Assembly (NCBI RefSeq): GCF_016806125.1
Contig: NZ_CP047166.1
Location: 3,162,001 to 3,226,000, forward strand
Reading direction: 5' to 3'
Source: Ponticoccus alexandrii
GTDB taxonomy: Bacteria; Pseudomonadota; Alphaproteobacteria; Rhodobacterales; Rhodobacteraceae
DNA: 64,000 nucleotides
Both the position numbers and the translations under genes were made by a program. Shown in pieces: positions 1 to 8,801 of this stretch. The number at the start of each line of letters is the position of its first letter. The stretch's first letter is position 1. The notes below the pieces were generated by a model. That model saw nothing but the letters and a program-made list of their open reading frames with translations, searched no databases and was not told where the DNA came from.

Positions 1-313
1 TTGAAGCGGCAGACTGAGGCCTGAGATCGAGACCTCCACGCAGCATGCTCGAAGTGGCGGCAGCGCTGCGGCTCTGGCTTTCATCGGCATCTGTTGGATG
101 CCGATGAGACCTTCCTGGCTCGTTTTCAGCGTTAAATTTCAAAGCTGTCAATCACGGGTCGCGCAACATCGTTTAGAAGGTCTCAAACCGGACCTTCGCT
201 GAGATCTGAATGAGAGGCCGCTTCGGGCCGGGAACCGCATGGATCACGCCGGGTTGGCCGCGGAGCACTGCAGCGCGAGATGGCCGCGTGAAGCGCTTCC
301 ATAATATCCGTAT
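1..313. other. Left-edge non-coding stretch with one strong hairpin
   Basis: No convincing complete gene is visible. An 11-bp perfect inverted repeat with a 5-nt loop lies at 81-107 (arm TCATCGGCATC) and may be an old terminator; no clear T-run follows it. On the minus strand a frame ending at 173 reads in from the IS end at 313 and finishes in a run of ordinary-looking residues (QPGVIHAVPGPKRPLIQ), so it may be the C-terminal scrap of a gene cut by the IS insertion. I cannot name it. Confidence 0.4.
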
Positions 314-381
314 TGACCTGCCCCCCGGAACTTCCCTCGTTCTGATGTAGAGTTTGCTCAACCTTTTGAAGGAGCAGACAG

Positions 382-688
382 ATGCGAAAGAGCCGTTTTA
401 CCGAGGCGCAAATCATTGGGATGATCAAGGAACAGGGTTCAAGCGTTAAGCGATTGATCCAGTGGATCAATCGTAGCGCAGAACGGTATGCCCACCGCCG
501 AGGTGTGCCGCAGGCATGGCCTAAGCACGGCGACGTTCTACAAGCTGAAAGCTAAGTATGGCGGGATGGAAGTGTCCGAGGCGGCAAGGCTGAAGGCGCT
601 GGAAGACGAGAATGCCAAGCTCAAGCGGCTACTGGCCGATACCATGCTGGACAACGTGGTTCTGAAAGACCTGCTGGGAAAGAGTTGA
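382..688 (+). pseudogene. IS3-family OrfA, broken by a palindromic insertion
   Basis: OrfA is the small helix-turn-helix protein that, fused to OrfB by frameshifting, gives the IS3 transposase. The start at 382 (MRKSRFTEAQIIGMIKEQ) and the later segment from 488 (MPTAEVCRRHGLSTATFYKL, then a leucine-zipper-like stretch ending at 688) are typical halves of one OrfA, but they lie in different frames. Between them, at about 437-484, is a 48-nt imperfect palindrome. It shifts the frame, and the first frame then stops at 553-555. Comparison with the usual family sequence (from memory) suggests a net gain of 43 nt. A product started at 488 would lack the first part of the DNA-binding domain. Confidence 0.85.
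437..484. repeat. 48-nt palindromic insertion inside orfA
   Basis: The core is a perfect 10-bp inverted repeat, CGATTGATCC (451-460) and GGATCAATCG (464-473), around AGT. The symmetry continues outward imperfectly through TA, GCG and terminal GTTC (437-440) / GAAC (481-484). The segment interrupts an otherwise normal OrfA reading frame, so it looks like a small inserted palindromic element rather than part of the IS. Confidence 0.7.
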
Positions 689-1584
689 CGACATTGACGA
701 AGCGGCGAGACGCGGCGCTCCGAGTGATGCGGGATCATGACATCTCGCAGCGCAGAGCGTGCAAGCTGGTTGGTGTCGATCCAAGGACAGTCCGGCGTGA
801 ACGCCCGCCGGACTGTGCCGAGATCCGCAAGGAGATGCAGGAGATCGCCGGCAAGCGACGTCGGTTCGGCTACCGCCGGATCGGGGTGCTGCTGGAACGC
901 AAGGGCATGAGCATGAACCACAAGAAACTTTACCGGATCTACCGGGAAGAGGGTTTGTCCGTGAAGCGACGACGTGGCCGGAAACGGGCGCGCGGGACAA
1001 GGACACCGATGCCTGGCGCCGCGTATCCCAATGCACGCTGGTCCTTGGACTTCGTGTCCGATAGCTTCGGTGCGTCGCGAAAATTTCGGATTTTGGCGGT
1101 GATCGACGATTGCACCCGGGAATGCCTGGGCTTGGTTGCCGATACCAGCCTCTCCGGCGCACGAGTCGCGCGCGAGCTCAGCGCACTGATCCGGATCTAC
1201 GGCAAACCCGGCTGCATTGTCAGTGATAATGGAACTGAGTTCACCAGTCGGGCCGTCCTGAAATGGGCCGATGGGAATACCGTGCCGTGGCATTACATCG
1301 ATCCGGGTAAGCCCCAGCAAAACGCTTTCATCGAAAGCTTCAACGGAAGCCTCCGGGACGAACTTCTGAACGAGGAGATATTCGACAGTCTGGACGATGC
1401 GCGGCGAAAGCTCGCCCTCTGGCGCTACGACTACAACACGGTCAGGCCGCACTCTTCCCTGGGCAACCAGACACCACAGCAAGCGCGCCGAGCGCTTGAG
1501 CAATTAGAGGGCTCCGCGCCCGGCGTGCTTGCGCCAAACGGGGAAACCGAATACCCAGATCCAACCTGCAGACTCTCGTTATGA
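685..1584 (+). CDS. IS3-family transposase OrfB (DDE integrase core)
   Basis: This is a 299-residue catalytic transposase subunit. An N-terminal helical segment ([16 protein letters not shown]) and an HTH_21-type region ([16 protein letters not shown]) precede the rve integrase core. The DDE triad can be read as D in WSLDFVSD, D in VSDNGTEF and E in NAFIESFNG, followed by the usual R and the C-terminal [11 protein letters not shown] motif. The frame opens at a TTG overlapping the orfA stop, consistent with -1 frameshift expression of a fused OrfAB. The core itself shows no damage, but because orfA is disrupted the element probably cannot make the full transposase. Confidence 0.93.
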   Translation: MTTLTKRRDAALRVMRDHDISQRRACKLVGVDPRTVRRERPPDCAEIRKEMQEIAGKRRRFGYRRIGVLLERKGMSMNHKKLYRIYREEGLSVKRRRGRKRARGTRTPMPGAAYPNARWSLDFVSDSFGASRKFRILAVIDDCTRECLGLVADTSLSGARVARELSALIRIYGKPGCIVSDNGTEFTSRAVLKWADGNTVPWHYIDPGKPQQNAFIESFNGSLRDELLNEEIFDSLDDARRKLALWRYDYNTVRPHSSLGNQTPQQARRALEQLEGSAPGVLAPNGETEYPDPTCRLSL

Positions 1585-1611
1585 ACGAGGGACCAGCGGG
1601 GGGCAGGTCAG

Positions 1612-1810
1612 TCTGAACCAGACGTTCGCGGGCTCGCCCAGCTGCGCACGCGCCTCGCAGACTGCATGACGGCTCACAACTTCGCGCGTCGCCTCAAGAC
1701 CATCGACGGGCTCCAACCATACGAATACTTCTGCAAGACATAGACTTCAGAACCAGAGAGCGTCTTCCTCGCAGAGATCCACCAGCTGCCCGGGCAGATC
1801 ACCGAATGGC
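1612..1810 (+). pseudogene. C-terminal remnant of an IS481-type transposase
   Basis: The forward frame starting at the IS edge reads LRTRLADCMTAHNFARRLKT, then a glycine-proline tyrosine block, followed by CKT, an in-frame TAG at 1741-1743, and SEPESVFLAEIHQLPGQ. This is the characteristic C-terminus of IS481-family integrase-type transposases (YNFARRLKTL.GLTPYEYICK...HQ.PGLN). No matching N-terminal part is visible to the left of the IS3 element within the window. It is therefore a dead fragment, marking an older insertion beside which the IS407-like element landed. Confidence 0.8.
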
Positions 1811-1861
1811 TGGTAGGTTCCCCACGGATTTCGCGGGGAACCTCTGCAAATGTCCGCGCCT

Positions 1862-2620
1862 TCACCCCCTGTATCGCAGGCTGGCCTGGGTCGTGGAGCG
1901 GCAGATCTGACCGTTGTTGATGATCGCAAGAGCGTCCATAGAGAAGGTGCTGGTCACCGCGATCTCGGTCGGGCTGACGATCTGTGCTGTCATGATGACG
2001 CTGGCGTTGCCCCCGGTCTGCCCCGCCGTGTTAAAGATCGTGTTCGACCAGCGCCCGCCACCTTCGTTCACCCAGGGTCCGGCAGTCGGATTGTCGGCGG
2101 TCAGCGGCGCCATCGAGAACGGCCTCGGCCAGTCGATGACACGCTCTTCGACGCGGCCCAGCCCGATGTCCCCCGAGATAGCCGCGGCCACCTGCGACGG
2201 ACAACCGGCCAGCGTGTTCCCCTCGATGGTCATCGCCCAGGGGCCGTTGCGGGGCAGACCGGTTTCTTCGGCCGGGAAGATCTGCGGGTCGCACAGACCG
2301 TCGCCGCCGAAAGTCATATCCACCGCATGCCCGTCCACGCGGCTCCAGAAGACGCCATCGTCCGTGCGCACGAGCACCGGATTCGTGACCCCCTCGGGCG
2401 GCGAGACTTGGGCGAAGGTTTCAAGCGTCTCGAGCGAGTGGTTGGACTGGTAGCAGTGGCACCCCTCGCCACGACGGCAAGTCGCGATGATCAGCCCCTC
2501 GCCATCGACCCGCGTGACCCCGCTCGACTGTAGCGGCAGGGCCTGGGCGAAGACCGGGCCAGTTTGAAGGGCGAGCAAACATAGCCCGGCAAGCACGGCG
2601 CGAAAAAGTATGGTCTTCAT
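1862..2620 (-). CDS. Secreted protein of unknown function
   Basis: This 252-residue protein has a clear Sec signal peptide (LFRAVLAGLCLLALQTGPVFAQ, cut expected after VFA). The mature part contains several cysteines (CRRGEGCHCYQ, GLCDP, GCPSQ, GQICRS), suggesting disulfide bonds in the periplasm. I do not recognise a named domain. It starts 3 nt after the stop of the large von Willebrand A protein gene and is the last gene of a three-gene minus-strand unit, so it probably works with that protein. The downstream side carries the IS remnants. Confidence 0.75.
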   Translation of the reverse strand: MKTILFRAVLAGLCLLALQTGPVFAQALPLQSSGVTRVDGEGLIIATCRRGEGCHCYQSNHSLETLETFAQVSPPEGVTNPVLVRTDDGVFWSRVDGHAVDMTFGGDGLCDPQIFPAEETGLPRNGPWAMTIEGNTLAGCPSQVAAAISGDIGLGRVEERVIDWPRPFSMAPLTADNPTAGPWVNEGGGRWSNTIFNTAGQTGGNASVIMTAQIVSPTEIAVTSTFSMDALAIINNGQICRSTTQASLRYRG

Positions 2621-2623
2621 CTG

Positions 2624-5600
2624 TTACTCCACATTGGCAGTCGGCACGAGCCGGTTGAACAGGTCGTCTGCGGTCATGCCGTCGGGCAGGTCGACCGGGA
2701 TGAGATCCGCAGCAGGGTCTGCGGCAGGGCCGGTGCCGGAGGCAGCGTCCGGCGTGATCTCGGCCACGGTGATCAGGTTCTGGTCGATCAGCCGCAGCGC
2801 CCAGGGGCCCGGTCCTTCGGGCACAGTGACGCTGACCGAAGGCTGTGCGACCGAGACGCGGGTTCCGGTCTGAAGGATGGTGAGGTCCGGGCTGCCCGCA
2901 GCGATGAAGCCGACGGTCCCCTCCGACGCCGGGATCATGCCCGAGAGACGGACCTCCACCTGAGCGCCAGGCATCAGCGCACCGGTCATTGTGATCTCTG
3001 CCGGACCGGAGCTTCCGTCGGACGCCGCCAGGACCGGAGGACCGCCGACGTCGATGGTCGCGTGGGCCAACACTTCGAGATCGCCGGTGCGGTAGACCAG
3101 TTGCACGGCGCCGAAGGCCCCCTCAGGCAGGCGGAGATCGCCGTCGAGGGCTTCGAAGAGCCCGACGTCGACAACGGTGTCACCCGGCCCGGTGAGGATC
3201 GCGATCCGGTCGTCGCTTGCCATCCTGCCGGCGATCGACACCCAGTAACTGCGCCCTGCGCGGGGGTTGGGATTGATGCGCGTGAAGCTCGGTGACGGAT
3301 CGGCCGCCACCTCAACCTCGGTCACGCCGCGCAGGCTGGTTGCGGCCCGGTCGAAGATCGCCAGAGCGTATCGGCCCGGTGTCTCGGGCATTCGGACGGC
3401 CGCGCGGTCTGCATTCAGCCAGTTTCCGGCCGGCAAGGGGAGCTCTTCAAGATTGGGCCCGAAGACCCGGACCTCATCCTCCGGGCGCCTGTCCTGACCG
3501 CGCCGGGACAGCACGACCACCTCCGCACCGGCCATATAGGGCCCCTCTGCCGCAAAGGAACTGCCGTCATCGGGCTCGACCGCCATGCTGCCGATGGGTT
3601 CGGACGCAAGCACAGCACTGGCCCCGGGGGCAAGTGCGGCCTCCCGTTCCCTCAGCTCCAGCGCGCTCGCCAGCGGGACGGCCGCCGCAGCCGCAGATGC
3701 CGGCCCGTCCTTCCAGAGGCAGAGCGCCCCCGCCCCGGTCGACATGCAGGGGCCGTTGTCGGCCAGCCACTGGTGCGGATTCAGGTGCAGACGCGCGCCC
3801 TCGGGTCCGAGAAAATCGACCCGGGGCGCGGACAGCGCATGCGCCCCGGCGATGCCGCTTTCCCAGGCGGGATGCGACATCGACCAGCCCTCTTCCAGCA
3901 CCGCGTAGAGACCATCGACCGTGACCTCGCATCGCGGCTCGATGCAGGTGAAGGCCATGTCCGCCGACCCGGCATCGCCCGGCGTATCGGCCCCGAAGGC
4001 GGCATCGCGCCAGAGCGGCAGCGGCTGCGGTTCGGTCTGCGGCCAGAAGGCGACGGGAACGCTCTGGCCACCCGCGGTCATGGTGCCTACAAAGCCCGCC
4101 CCCTGCGGGGACAGAGCCAGCCGGATCGGATCGACGCTGATCCTGGGCTGGTCGATATCTATGAGGACGACGTCGTCGTGATCGAGCAGCACGGCCTGGA
4201 GCGGCCCCGCCACGGCGTTGGGCCCCATGCCGGGGCCGGGCGTGATGTCGCCAACATAGTCCTGACGTTCCTGGGTCAGACGCAGGGCGATCTGCGCCAT
4301 CTCCATCGGCTGATCGTCGATCTCGCGCGGCGGAATGGCCCAGAGGGTCCAACCGCCCTCAAGCGCCCCGTCGAGCGCATCATCCACCAGCGTCAGCGTG
4401 TAGGTGTTCGGCTGGCCGGGGAAGATCGCCACATCGGCGGAATAGACAACCTCGCCGGGCGCGCGCGCGGTGATCCGCCAGGTCCCGGGCTCGAAGTCAG
4501 CCGAGATGCTGTGCCCCGTTTCCATCGGCGCCCAGGCCTCGGGCTGCATGTCCGCATCAAGCGGCACGCCGTCCCAGGACACCGGGCTATCCGGCAGCCC
4601 CGGCGGCAGGCTGAAGGTGGCGGCGACCGCTGCGATATCATGCTGACCCGGCGCCGCCCGCGTCGCGGCAGCGGCGGCGGCGGCCAGATCGGCGGCGCGC
4701 GTCAGATCGGCATCCTCGAATGGGATCCCGACGCCGAACCGGCGGGAAAACAGGATCTCCGTCCGGCCCCGGTTGAGATAGCGGACCTCGTATTCGCCAG
4801 CCTCCGCGGGCACCTTCAGGTTGATCGCCCCATCCTTGTGAAGCGCGTAGTCCCAGTCGCCGATCTGTGCCGCCGGGCCGTCCCCTGGCCGGGCGATGAC
4901 GATGCGCTCTTCGGCCCGTTCGGGGCCACGGTAGAGGAACCGGACCCGGGTGCCCGGCTCGACCGAACCGACGGCCTCGAAGCCCATATGCGGCGCGACG
5001 ACCTCGACAGCCTGCCGCGCGATGACCCCATCCCGCGCGGTGCTGATGATCAGTTCGTATTGGCCCGGCTCAAGCGGCGCGGTGCGGGTTACCGGGTTCG
5101 CGGGCACCGAAGAGGTCCCGCCGATCGTCTGAAAGCCCGGACCGGCGGCCGCCCGGCTTTCGCCCGGGGGAACGAAGCCGAGATAGTCCACATTGGTGGC
5201 CGCGCCATTCCAGCGGATGACATACGCAAAGCCCGCCTCCGCCTTGTCGCCAAGATCGAAGGCCGCTTCCGGGGCGGCCGGTTCCGGCGCGGCCTCGGGC
5301 GCGGGTGGAGCGACCGAAACCTGCCGGAGCGCCTCTGCAAGCTCTGCGCCCGAGTTGGTGTCGAACATCAGCCCGCCAGTCTGGTCGGTGATGCAGGAAA
5401 GGCCCTCCAGTTCGCTGCGGCTCAGCCCGAAGCCGACCACATGGGCCCGGATGTCGATCCCCTCGGCGGCAAGCTCTGCCGCCAGCGCGCAGGGATCGCC
5501 CTCGCAGGTCTCGAGTCCGTCGGTCACGAGGATGATGTCGGCCGCCTCGGCAGATTGAGGGATCTGACCCCGCGCCAGCGCGAGGCTGTCAGTCAGAGGG

Positions 5601-5932
5601 GTCATTCCGCGCGGCATGAGGGCGCGCAGCCGCCGTTCCAGATCGGCGGGCGCGTCCTGCGCCATGGCCGAGACGACCTCAATATCGCCGCAGTCGCCGC
5701 GCCGGTTGTGGCCATAGGCAATGACTGACAGCGGGATGGTGGCATCACGGGTTTGAAAGTACTCGCCCATCACATCCCGCGCGACTTCGATCCGGCTCAG
5801 GTCGCCCTCGACCCGGTTCCACATCGACCCGGAGGCGTCGAAGACGAGAACCGAGACACGGTCGGCCAGAGCGGGAGAGGAGAGCATAGCGCCCAGGCAC
5901 AAGCCCGCCAGGGCTGAGGGGGATCGCATCAT
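2624..5932 (-). CDS. Large secreted von Willebrand factor A domain protein
   Basis: This protein of 1102 residues has a signal peptide of about 23 residues (ending SSPALA) followed at once by a VWA domain (about 25-200). The metal-ion adhesion site starts DASGSMW, and a later TPLTDSL and LVTDGLE fit the remaining MIDAS strands. After a proline/alanine/glutamate linker (about 205-222) come roughly five or six beta-rich modules of about 80-100 residues. These share a pattern of PG...V plus a final EYEVRYLN or RYALAIFD-type strand, and resemble tandem bacterial Ig-like folds. There is no C-terminal membrane anchor. Its start codon overlaps the stop of the upstream membrane-protein gene (ATGA), and a small secreted protein follows after 3 nt. 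The role is unknown; adhesion or periplasmic scaffolding are guesses. Confidence 0.85.
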   Translation of the reverse strand: MMRSPSALAGLCLGAMLSSPALADRVSVLVFDASGSMWNRVEGDLSRIEVARDVMGEYFQTRDATIPLSVIAYGHNRRGDCGDIEVVSAMAQDAPADLERRLRALMPRGMTPLTDSLALARGQIPQSAEAADIILVTDGLETCEGDPCALAAELAAEGIDIRAHVVGFGLSRSELEGLSCITDQTGGLMFDTNSGAELAEALRQVSVAPPAPEAAPEPAAPEAAFDLGDKAEAGFAYVIRWNGAATNVDYLGFVPPGESRAAAGPGFQTIGGTSSVPANPVTRTAPLEPGQYELIISTARDGVIARQAVEVVAPHMGFEAVGSVEPGTRVRFLYRGPERAEERIVIARPGDGPAAQIGDWDYALHKDGAINLKVPAEAGEYEVRYLNRGRTEILFSRRFGVGIPFEDADLTRAADLAAAAAAATRAAPGQHDIAAVAATFSLPPGLPDSPVSWDGVPLDADMQPEAWAPMETGHSISADFEPGTWRITARAPGEVVYSADVAIFPGQPNTYTLTLVDDALDGALEGGWTLWAIPPREIDDQPMEMAQIALRLTQERQDYVGDITPGPGMGPNAVAGPLQAVLLDHDDVVLIDIDQPRISVDPIRLALSPQGAGFVGTMTAGGQSVPVAFWPQTEPQPLPLWRDAAFGADTPGDAGSADMAFTCIEPRCEVTVDGLYAVLEEGWSMSHPAWESGIAGAHALSAPRVDFLGPEGARLHLNPHQWLADNGPCMSTGAGALCLWKDGPASAAAAAVPLASALELREREAALAPGASAVLASEPIGSMAVEPDDGSSFAAEGPYMAGAEVVVLSRRGQDRRPEDEVRVFGPNLEELPLPAGNWLNADRAAVRMPETPGRYALAIFDRAATSLRGVTEVEVAADPSPSFTRINPNPRAGRSYWVSIAGRMASDDRIAILTGPGDTVVDVGLFEALDGDLRLPEGAFGAVQLVYRTGDLEVLAHATIDVGGPPVLAASDGSSGPAEITMTGALMPGAQVEVRLSGMIPASEGTVGFIAAGSPDLTILQTGTRVSVAQPSVSVTVPEGPGPWALRLIDQNLITVAEITPDAASGTGPAADPAADLIPVDLPDGMTADDLFNRLVPTANVE

Positions 5933-7140
5933 TCGGAAAGTCCTTTTGCCAGTGCCATCGCGGCTGTCACGTAGTCGTCAAGAGTCATGAGATCCGAGCC
6001 GAAGACCGGGATCAGGCGGTCCACATCGAGCGGCTCCCACACTGGGGGCGGATCGAAGGCACCGTCAAAGTGCGCAAGCGGCGTCAGCACCGCGAGTGTG
6101 CCGGGCCGGATGCTCAGATAGGGCCGCAACCCGTCACCGGGGGCGACCTCGCGGGTCGCGGTCGCGTCCGCACGCGCAACGGCCTCTGCCGCGCGAAGCC
6201 CTTCAACAAGGCCGGACCCGAGACAGGCGGCATTGCCGAAGACCTGATACTCACCCCCCGGTGTCCGCAGGGCACCTGACGGGGCGCCGCCGCGTGCCTC
6301 GATCGACTTGCGAAGCCCGAAGGCGGCGTCGGCGGGGACAACCACCGTCCGGTCCCCTGCGGTGCGGGCAATGCCCGGCGCCGAGACCACGACGATGACG
6401 AAACAGAGGCCACCCCCGATCACCGTCTTGCGATCATTCCGATTGCCAAGGTGGAACCCGATGCGTGCCACCGTTACGGCGTTGCTGTCGCGCAGCCCTG
6501 TCAGGCATTCATCCACCGTGACCGTATGAATGGGGGCGAAGAGCTCCAGCCCCTCGAGCCGCTCCGGGCTCAACCTCTGCCGCGTCTGATCGGGGGGAAG
6601 CGGCGCGAGACTGATCAGCGGGGGCGCCATCCTTTGCACAATCGCGCGTTTGGCAGCCTCGCGCGCGACGTCCTGCCCGCGCCCGGCCACGAGAAGGAGG
6701 CAGAACGCCGCTCCCCCGATCGCCATGCCGAGCGCAAGCGCGACGCCCCCCATGGTCAGCCCGAGGAGCAGTCCCGCGACCGCCCCGCCAATCGCAGCAC
6801 GCCTCAGGTCCCGCTCGGTCCGGGCGGTTTGCACCAAACGCGCGGCATTCAGCGCCGCGAGGTCTGCCGCCAGCGCCTCCCGCAGAAGCTGCACCGCCTC
6901 ATCGCCAAGCGCCCGGCGGTTTCCGCGGGGCGCTCCGAGAGACCCGAACTGAAGCCCCCTGCGATGCCGCCCGCCCAGCCTCGCGATGAGCCGTGTCAGC
7001 CCGGTCGCGCCGCCGCCCGGCAGAGCGGCGGGCGTCATGGTCGCCACCCGAGCGGATTGGGCCGCGCCGGTCCGGCGGCCTCTGTCAGCCCGCCCGGCCG
7101 CTCCTGAGGCGACGGCCCCTTCGAGGTCGAAAATACCCAC
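5929..7140 (-). CDS. Membrane protein, possibly DUF3137-like
   Basis: A 403-residue protein opens at a GTG with AGGAA upstream. The first 110 residues are basic and hydrophilic. Two hydrophobic spans (GGAVAGLLLGLTMGGVALAL, about 118-137, and a following AIGGAAFCLLLV) form a hairpin in the membrane. Another short hydrophobic strand (GGLCFVIVVV) lies in the C-terminal domain. The layout of an N-terminal cytoplasmic part, paired TM helices, then a soluble domain with TVVVPADAAFG and a late FDGAF region is reminiscent of DUF3137 proteins; this is a weak assignment made by eye. It is the first gene of the unit with the VWA protein. Confidence 0.65.
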   Translation of the reverse strand: MGIFDLEGAVASGAAGRADRGRRTGAAQSARVATMTPAALPGGGATGLTRLIARLGGRHRRGLQFGSLGAPRGNRRALGDEAVQLLREALAADLAALNAARLVQTARTERDLRRAAIGGAVAGLLLGLTMGGVALALGMAIGGAAFCLLLVAGRGQDVAREAAKRAIVQRMAPPLISLAPLPPDQTRQRLSPERLEGLELFAPIHTVTVDECLTGLRDSNAVTVARIGFHLGNRNDRKTVIGGGLCFVIVVVSAPGIARTAGDRTVVVPADAAFGLRKSIEARGGAPSGALRTPGGEYQVFGNAACLGSGLVEGLRAAEAVARADATATREVAPGDGLRPYLSIRPGTLAVLTPLAHFDGAFDPPPVWEPLDVDRLIPVFGSDLMTLDDYVTAAMALAKGLSE

Positions 7141-7266
7141 ATCTCAAATTCCTGTTTGACGTGGGAAAGCTACCGAACCACCAGACGGCCTGTCTTGGTG
7201 TCAGCGGAAGCAAATCGGGCTGGACGGAAGATGTTATCTGATAACCGCCGCTCCGGCAGAGCGCCC

Positions 7267-8232
7267 TCAGTCCGGGGACGGTGTCAGCCGTGCAGTCATC
7301 GCTTCGGCGCGGGTTTCACGGGGGCTCTGGCCGTAGCGGCGGCGATAGGACTGGTTGAACCAGGACAGGTCCGAAAAGCCGGTGGCCCCGGCCACGTCCG
7401 AAATGGTTCGCATGATCGCGGCGGGATCCCACAGGGTGGCATGTGCCCGGTGCAGCCGTTGTTGCAGAACATAGGCCCTGAAGGTCGTTGCTTCGCTTGC
7501 GAAGATCATCCGCAGATACCGAGAGGAGATGCCATGTCGCGCCGCGATCAGCTCCGGGGTCAGGTCGGGCTGGTGCAGGAGGCTCGCGATGTCCTCCTTG
7601 ATCAGCCGCAACCGCGCCGCCATGGTCTCGGCCAGAGGCCCCGGATCCCTTGCACTGAAGGCCGAGATCGCGAGGTCCTGAAGATGACGCGAGGAGAGCG
7701 CGATCTGCTCGGGGGTCAGCATGTCCATATCGGCGAAAAGCGCCTCGCCATAGCACTGAAGCAGCCGCCACTGCGGCGTGGCATCGACACGGAGCCGGAG
7801 ATGGTCATTGATCCCGCGCAGCCCCGCCACCGTGCTCCGGGGTAGCGAGATGTAGAAGGCTTCCGTCCCCTCCGCCAGAAAACGCGATGTCCCGGCAACC
7901 TCGTTCGGGTCGATATAGACGTGGCCCGACTCGCAAATGACGTCGGGACCGCCTGTCTGATGCATCTGAAACGCGCCCCGCCGCATGAAGTGGATCATGA
8001 CATTGTCCGATCCCCCCGCCGCCAGTTCCGGGGTCCGTTCCGCAGCGCATTGGGAGTGCCGACCCCATGCGAGCATGGCCTCGGGCATCACGCCGATCGC
8101 CGTGGAAGACCGGAAGGTTTCCGGATCATCTGGCGAGAACTCGAGGCGACAGAGGGTCGCGACCGTCTCTTGAAAAGCCGAGACACGGGCCCGGGATGTC
8201 AGCTCTGAGGTCGTAACCGATATGATCGCCAT
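7267..8232 (-). CDS. AraC-family transcriptional regulator
   Basis: This is a 321-residue regulator. The N-terminal about 200 residues resemble the AraC-binding-like sensor domain (DNVMIHFMRRGAFQM and the FYISLPRS region). The C-terminal about 100 residues are the two-HTH AraC DNA-binding domain: LIAARHGISSRYLRMIF is the first helix pair, and ISDVAGATGFSDLSWFNQSY followed by YGQSP is the second HTH and signature. The effector and targets cannot be read from the sequence. It stands alone on the minus strand, ahead of the VWA operon start by about 130 bp, so it might regulate that unit, but nothing in the sequence proves it. Confidence 0.9.
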   Translation of the reverse strand: MAIISVTTSELTSRARVSAFQETVATLCRLEFSPDDPETFRSSTAIGVMPEAMLAWGRHSQCAAERTPELAAGGSDNVMIHFMRRGAFQMHQTGGPDVICESGHVYIDPNEVAGTSRFLAEGTEAFYISLPRSTVAGLRGINDHLRLRVDATPQWRLLQCYGEALFADMDMLTPEQIALSSRHLQDLAISAFSARDPGPLAETMAARLRLIKEDIASLLHQPDLTPELIAARHGISSRYLRMIFASEATTFRAYVLQQRLHRAHATLWDPAAIMRTISDVAGATGFSDLSWFNQSYRRRYGQSPRETRAEAMTARLTPSPD

Positions 8233-8801
8233 GAACGAAAGAATAAAACATGAGTCTTTCGGTTGTCTATGATTTCGAAAGATGGTCAGACTTCATTTTG
8301 AGCCGATCCCCAATGGTCTGGAGGAGCTCCTGCGCGCGCCCAGCCAGTCACTGCTGCTTAGAGTGCCACATGTCCCGTCGCCTGTCGTAGAAGGCAGCGC
8401 GCGGCCGGGGTGACACGGGTGGTCATCCCCGTTCTCTGGACAGGTTTCGGGCTGCGACACTCGACACCAGAACGGAGGATACGACGACGGAGTGGCGCTG
8501 CTTGAGCTCATTGAGCAGTAGGCAGACGCAGTCCTCGTGCCCGAGATCCTGGTCTGGTCCCGCCCACTCAATGCGCGTCTTTTCCAACAGGCATCGCAGC
8601 AAGCGTTGAACGACCGGAAAGGGCGGAGCGTCATGACGCGCTCGCACGACGGCAAAATGGCTGTAGAGTCCGCCCAGTCGTCCTTCAGCCTCCGAAAATG
8701 CTGCACGATGAACGAACGGTCGGTCTGAAGAAGCTGCACCGCGGCGATCGGCCAGGGACTGAACGGCAGGTTTGGGCCGTCCGTGAAGACGGCCCATGCC
8801 T
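8233..8801. other. Gene-poor decayed stretch
   Basis: No frame here resembles a known intact protein; the open frames on both strands overlap each other and have no convincing start signals. The right part (about 8679-8780) is a copy of a repeat that recurs at about 11290-11380. Given the broken recombinase next door, this is probably eroded mobile or plasmid-like DNA. Confidence 0.5.
8679..8780 (+). repeat. Dispersed ~100-bp repeat, copy 1
   Basis: The segment around 8694-8775 matches 11297-11377 in direct orientation. Shared blocks include CGAAAATGCTGC, GAAGCTGCACCGCGGCGATC and GGGACTGAACGGCAGG, with scattered substitutions between them. The two copies bracket the recombinase pseudogene and the ABC-F gene. 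Confidence 0.75.

Larger units (their letters stand above)
314..1610 (+). mobile_element. IS3-family insertion sequence, IS407-like
   Basis: Terminal inverted repeats are visible. The left end at 314-342 and the right end at 1583-1610 share TGACCTGCCCCCCG and, inside that, CCCTCGTTC, with one gap between them. The element is about 1,297 bp, has orfA/orfB organisation and encodes a DDE transposase. The stop codon of orfB lies inside the right inverted repeat. The flanking tetramers are GTAT (310-313) and GTCT (1611-1614), one base short of a perfect 4-bp target duplication, the length usual for the IS407 group. On the right the element abuts a decayed IS481-type transposase tail. OrfA is broken, so autonomous transposition is doubtful. 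Confidence 0.9.

Noticed and set aside
3773-5728. A 651-codon plus-strand frame opposite the VWA protein gene
   Set aside because: The minus-strand frame has a signal peptide and an intact MIDAS motif; the plus frame has only biased composition.
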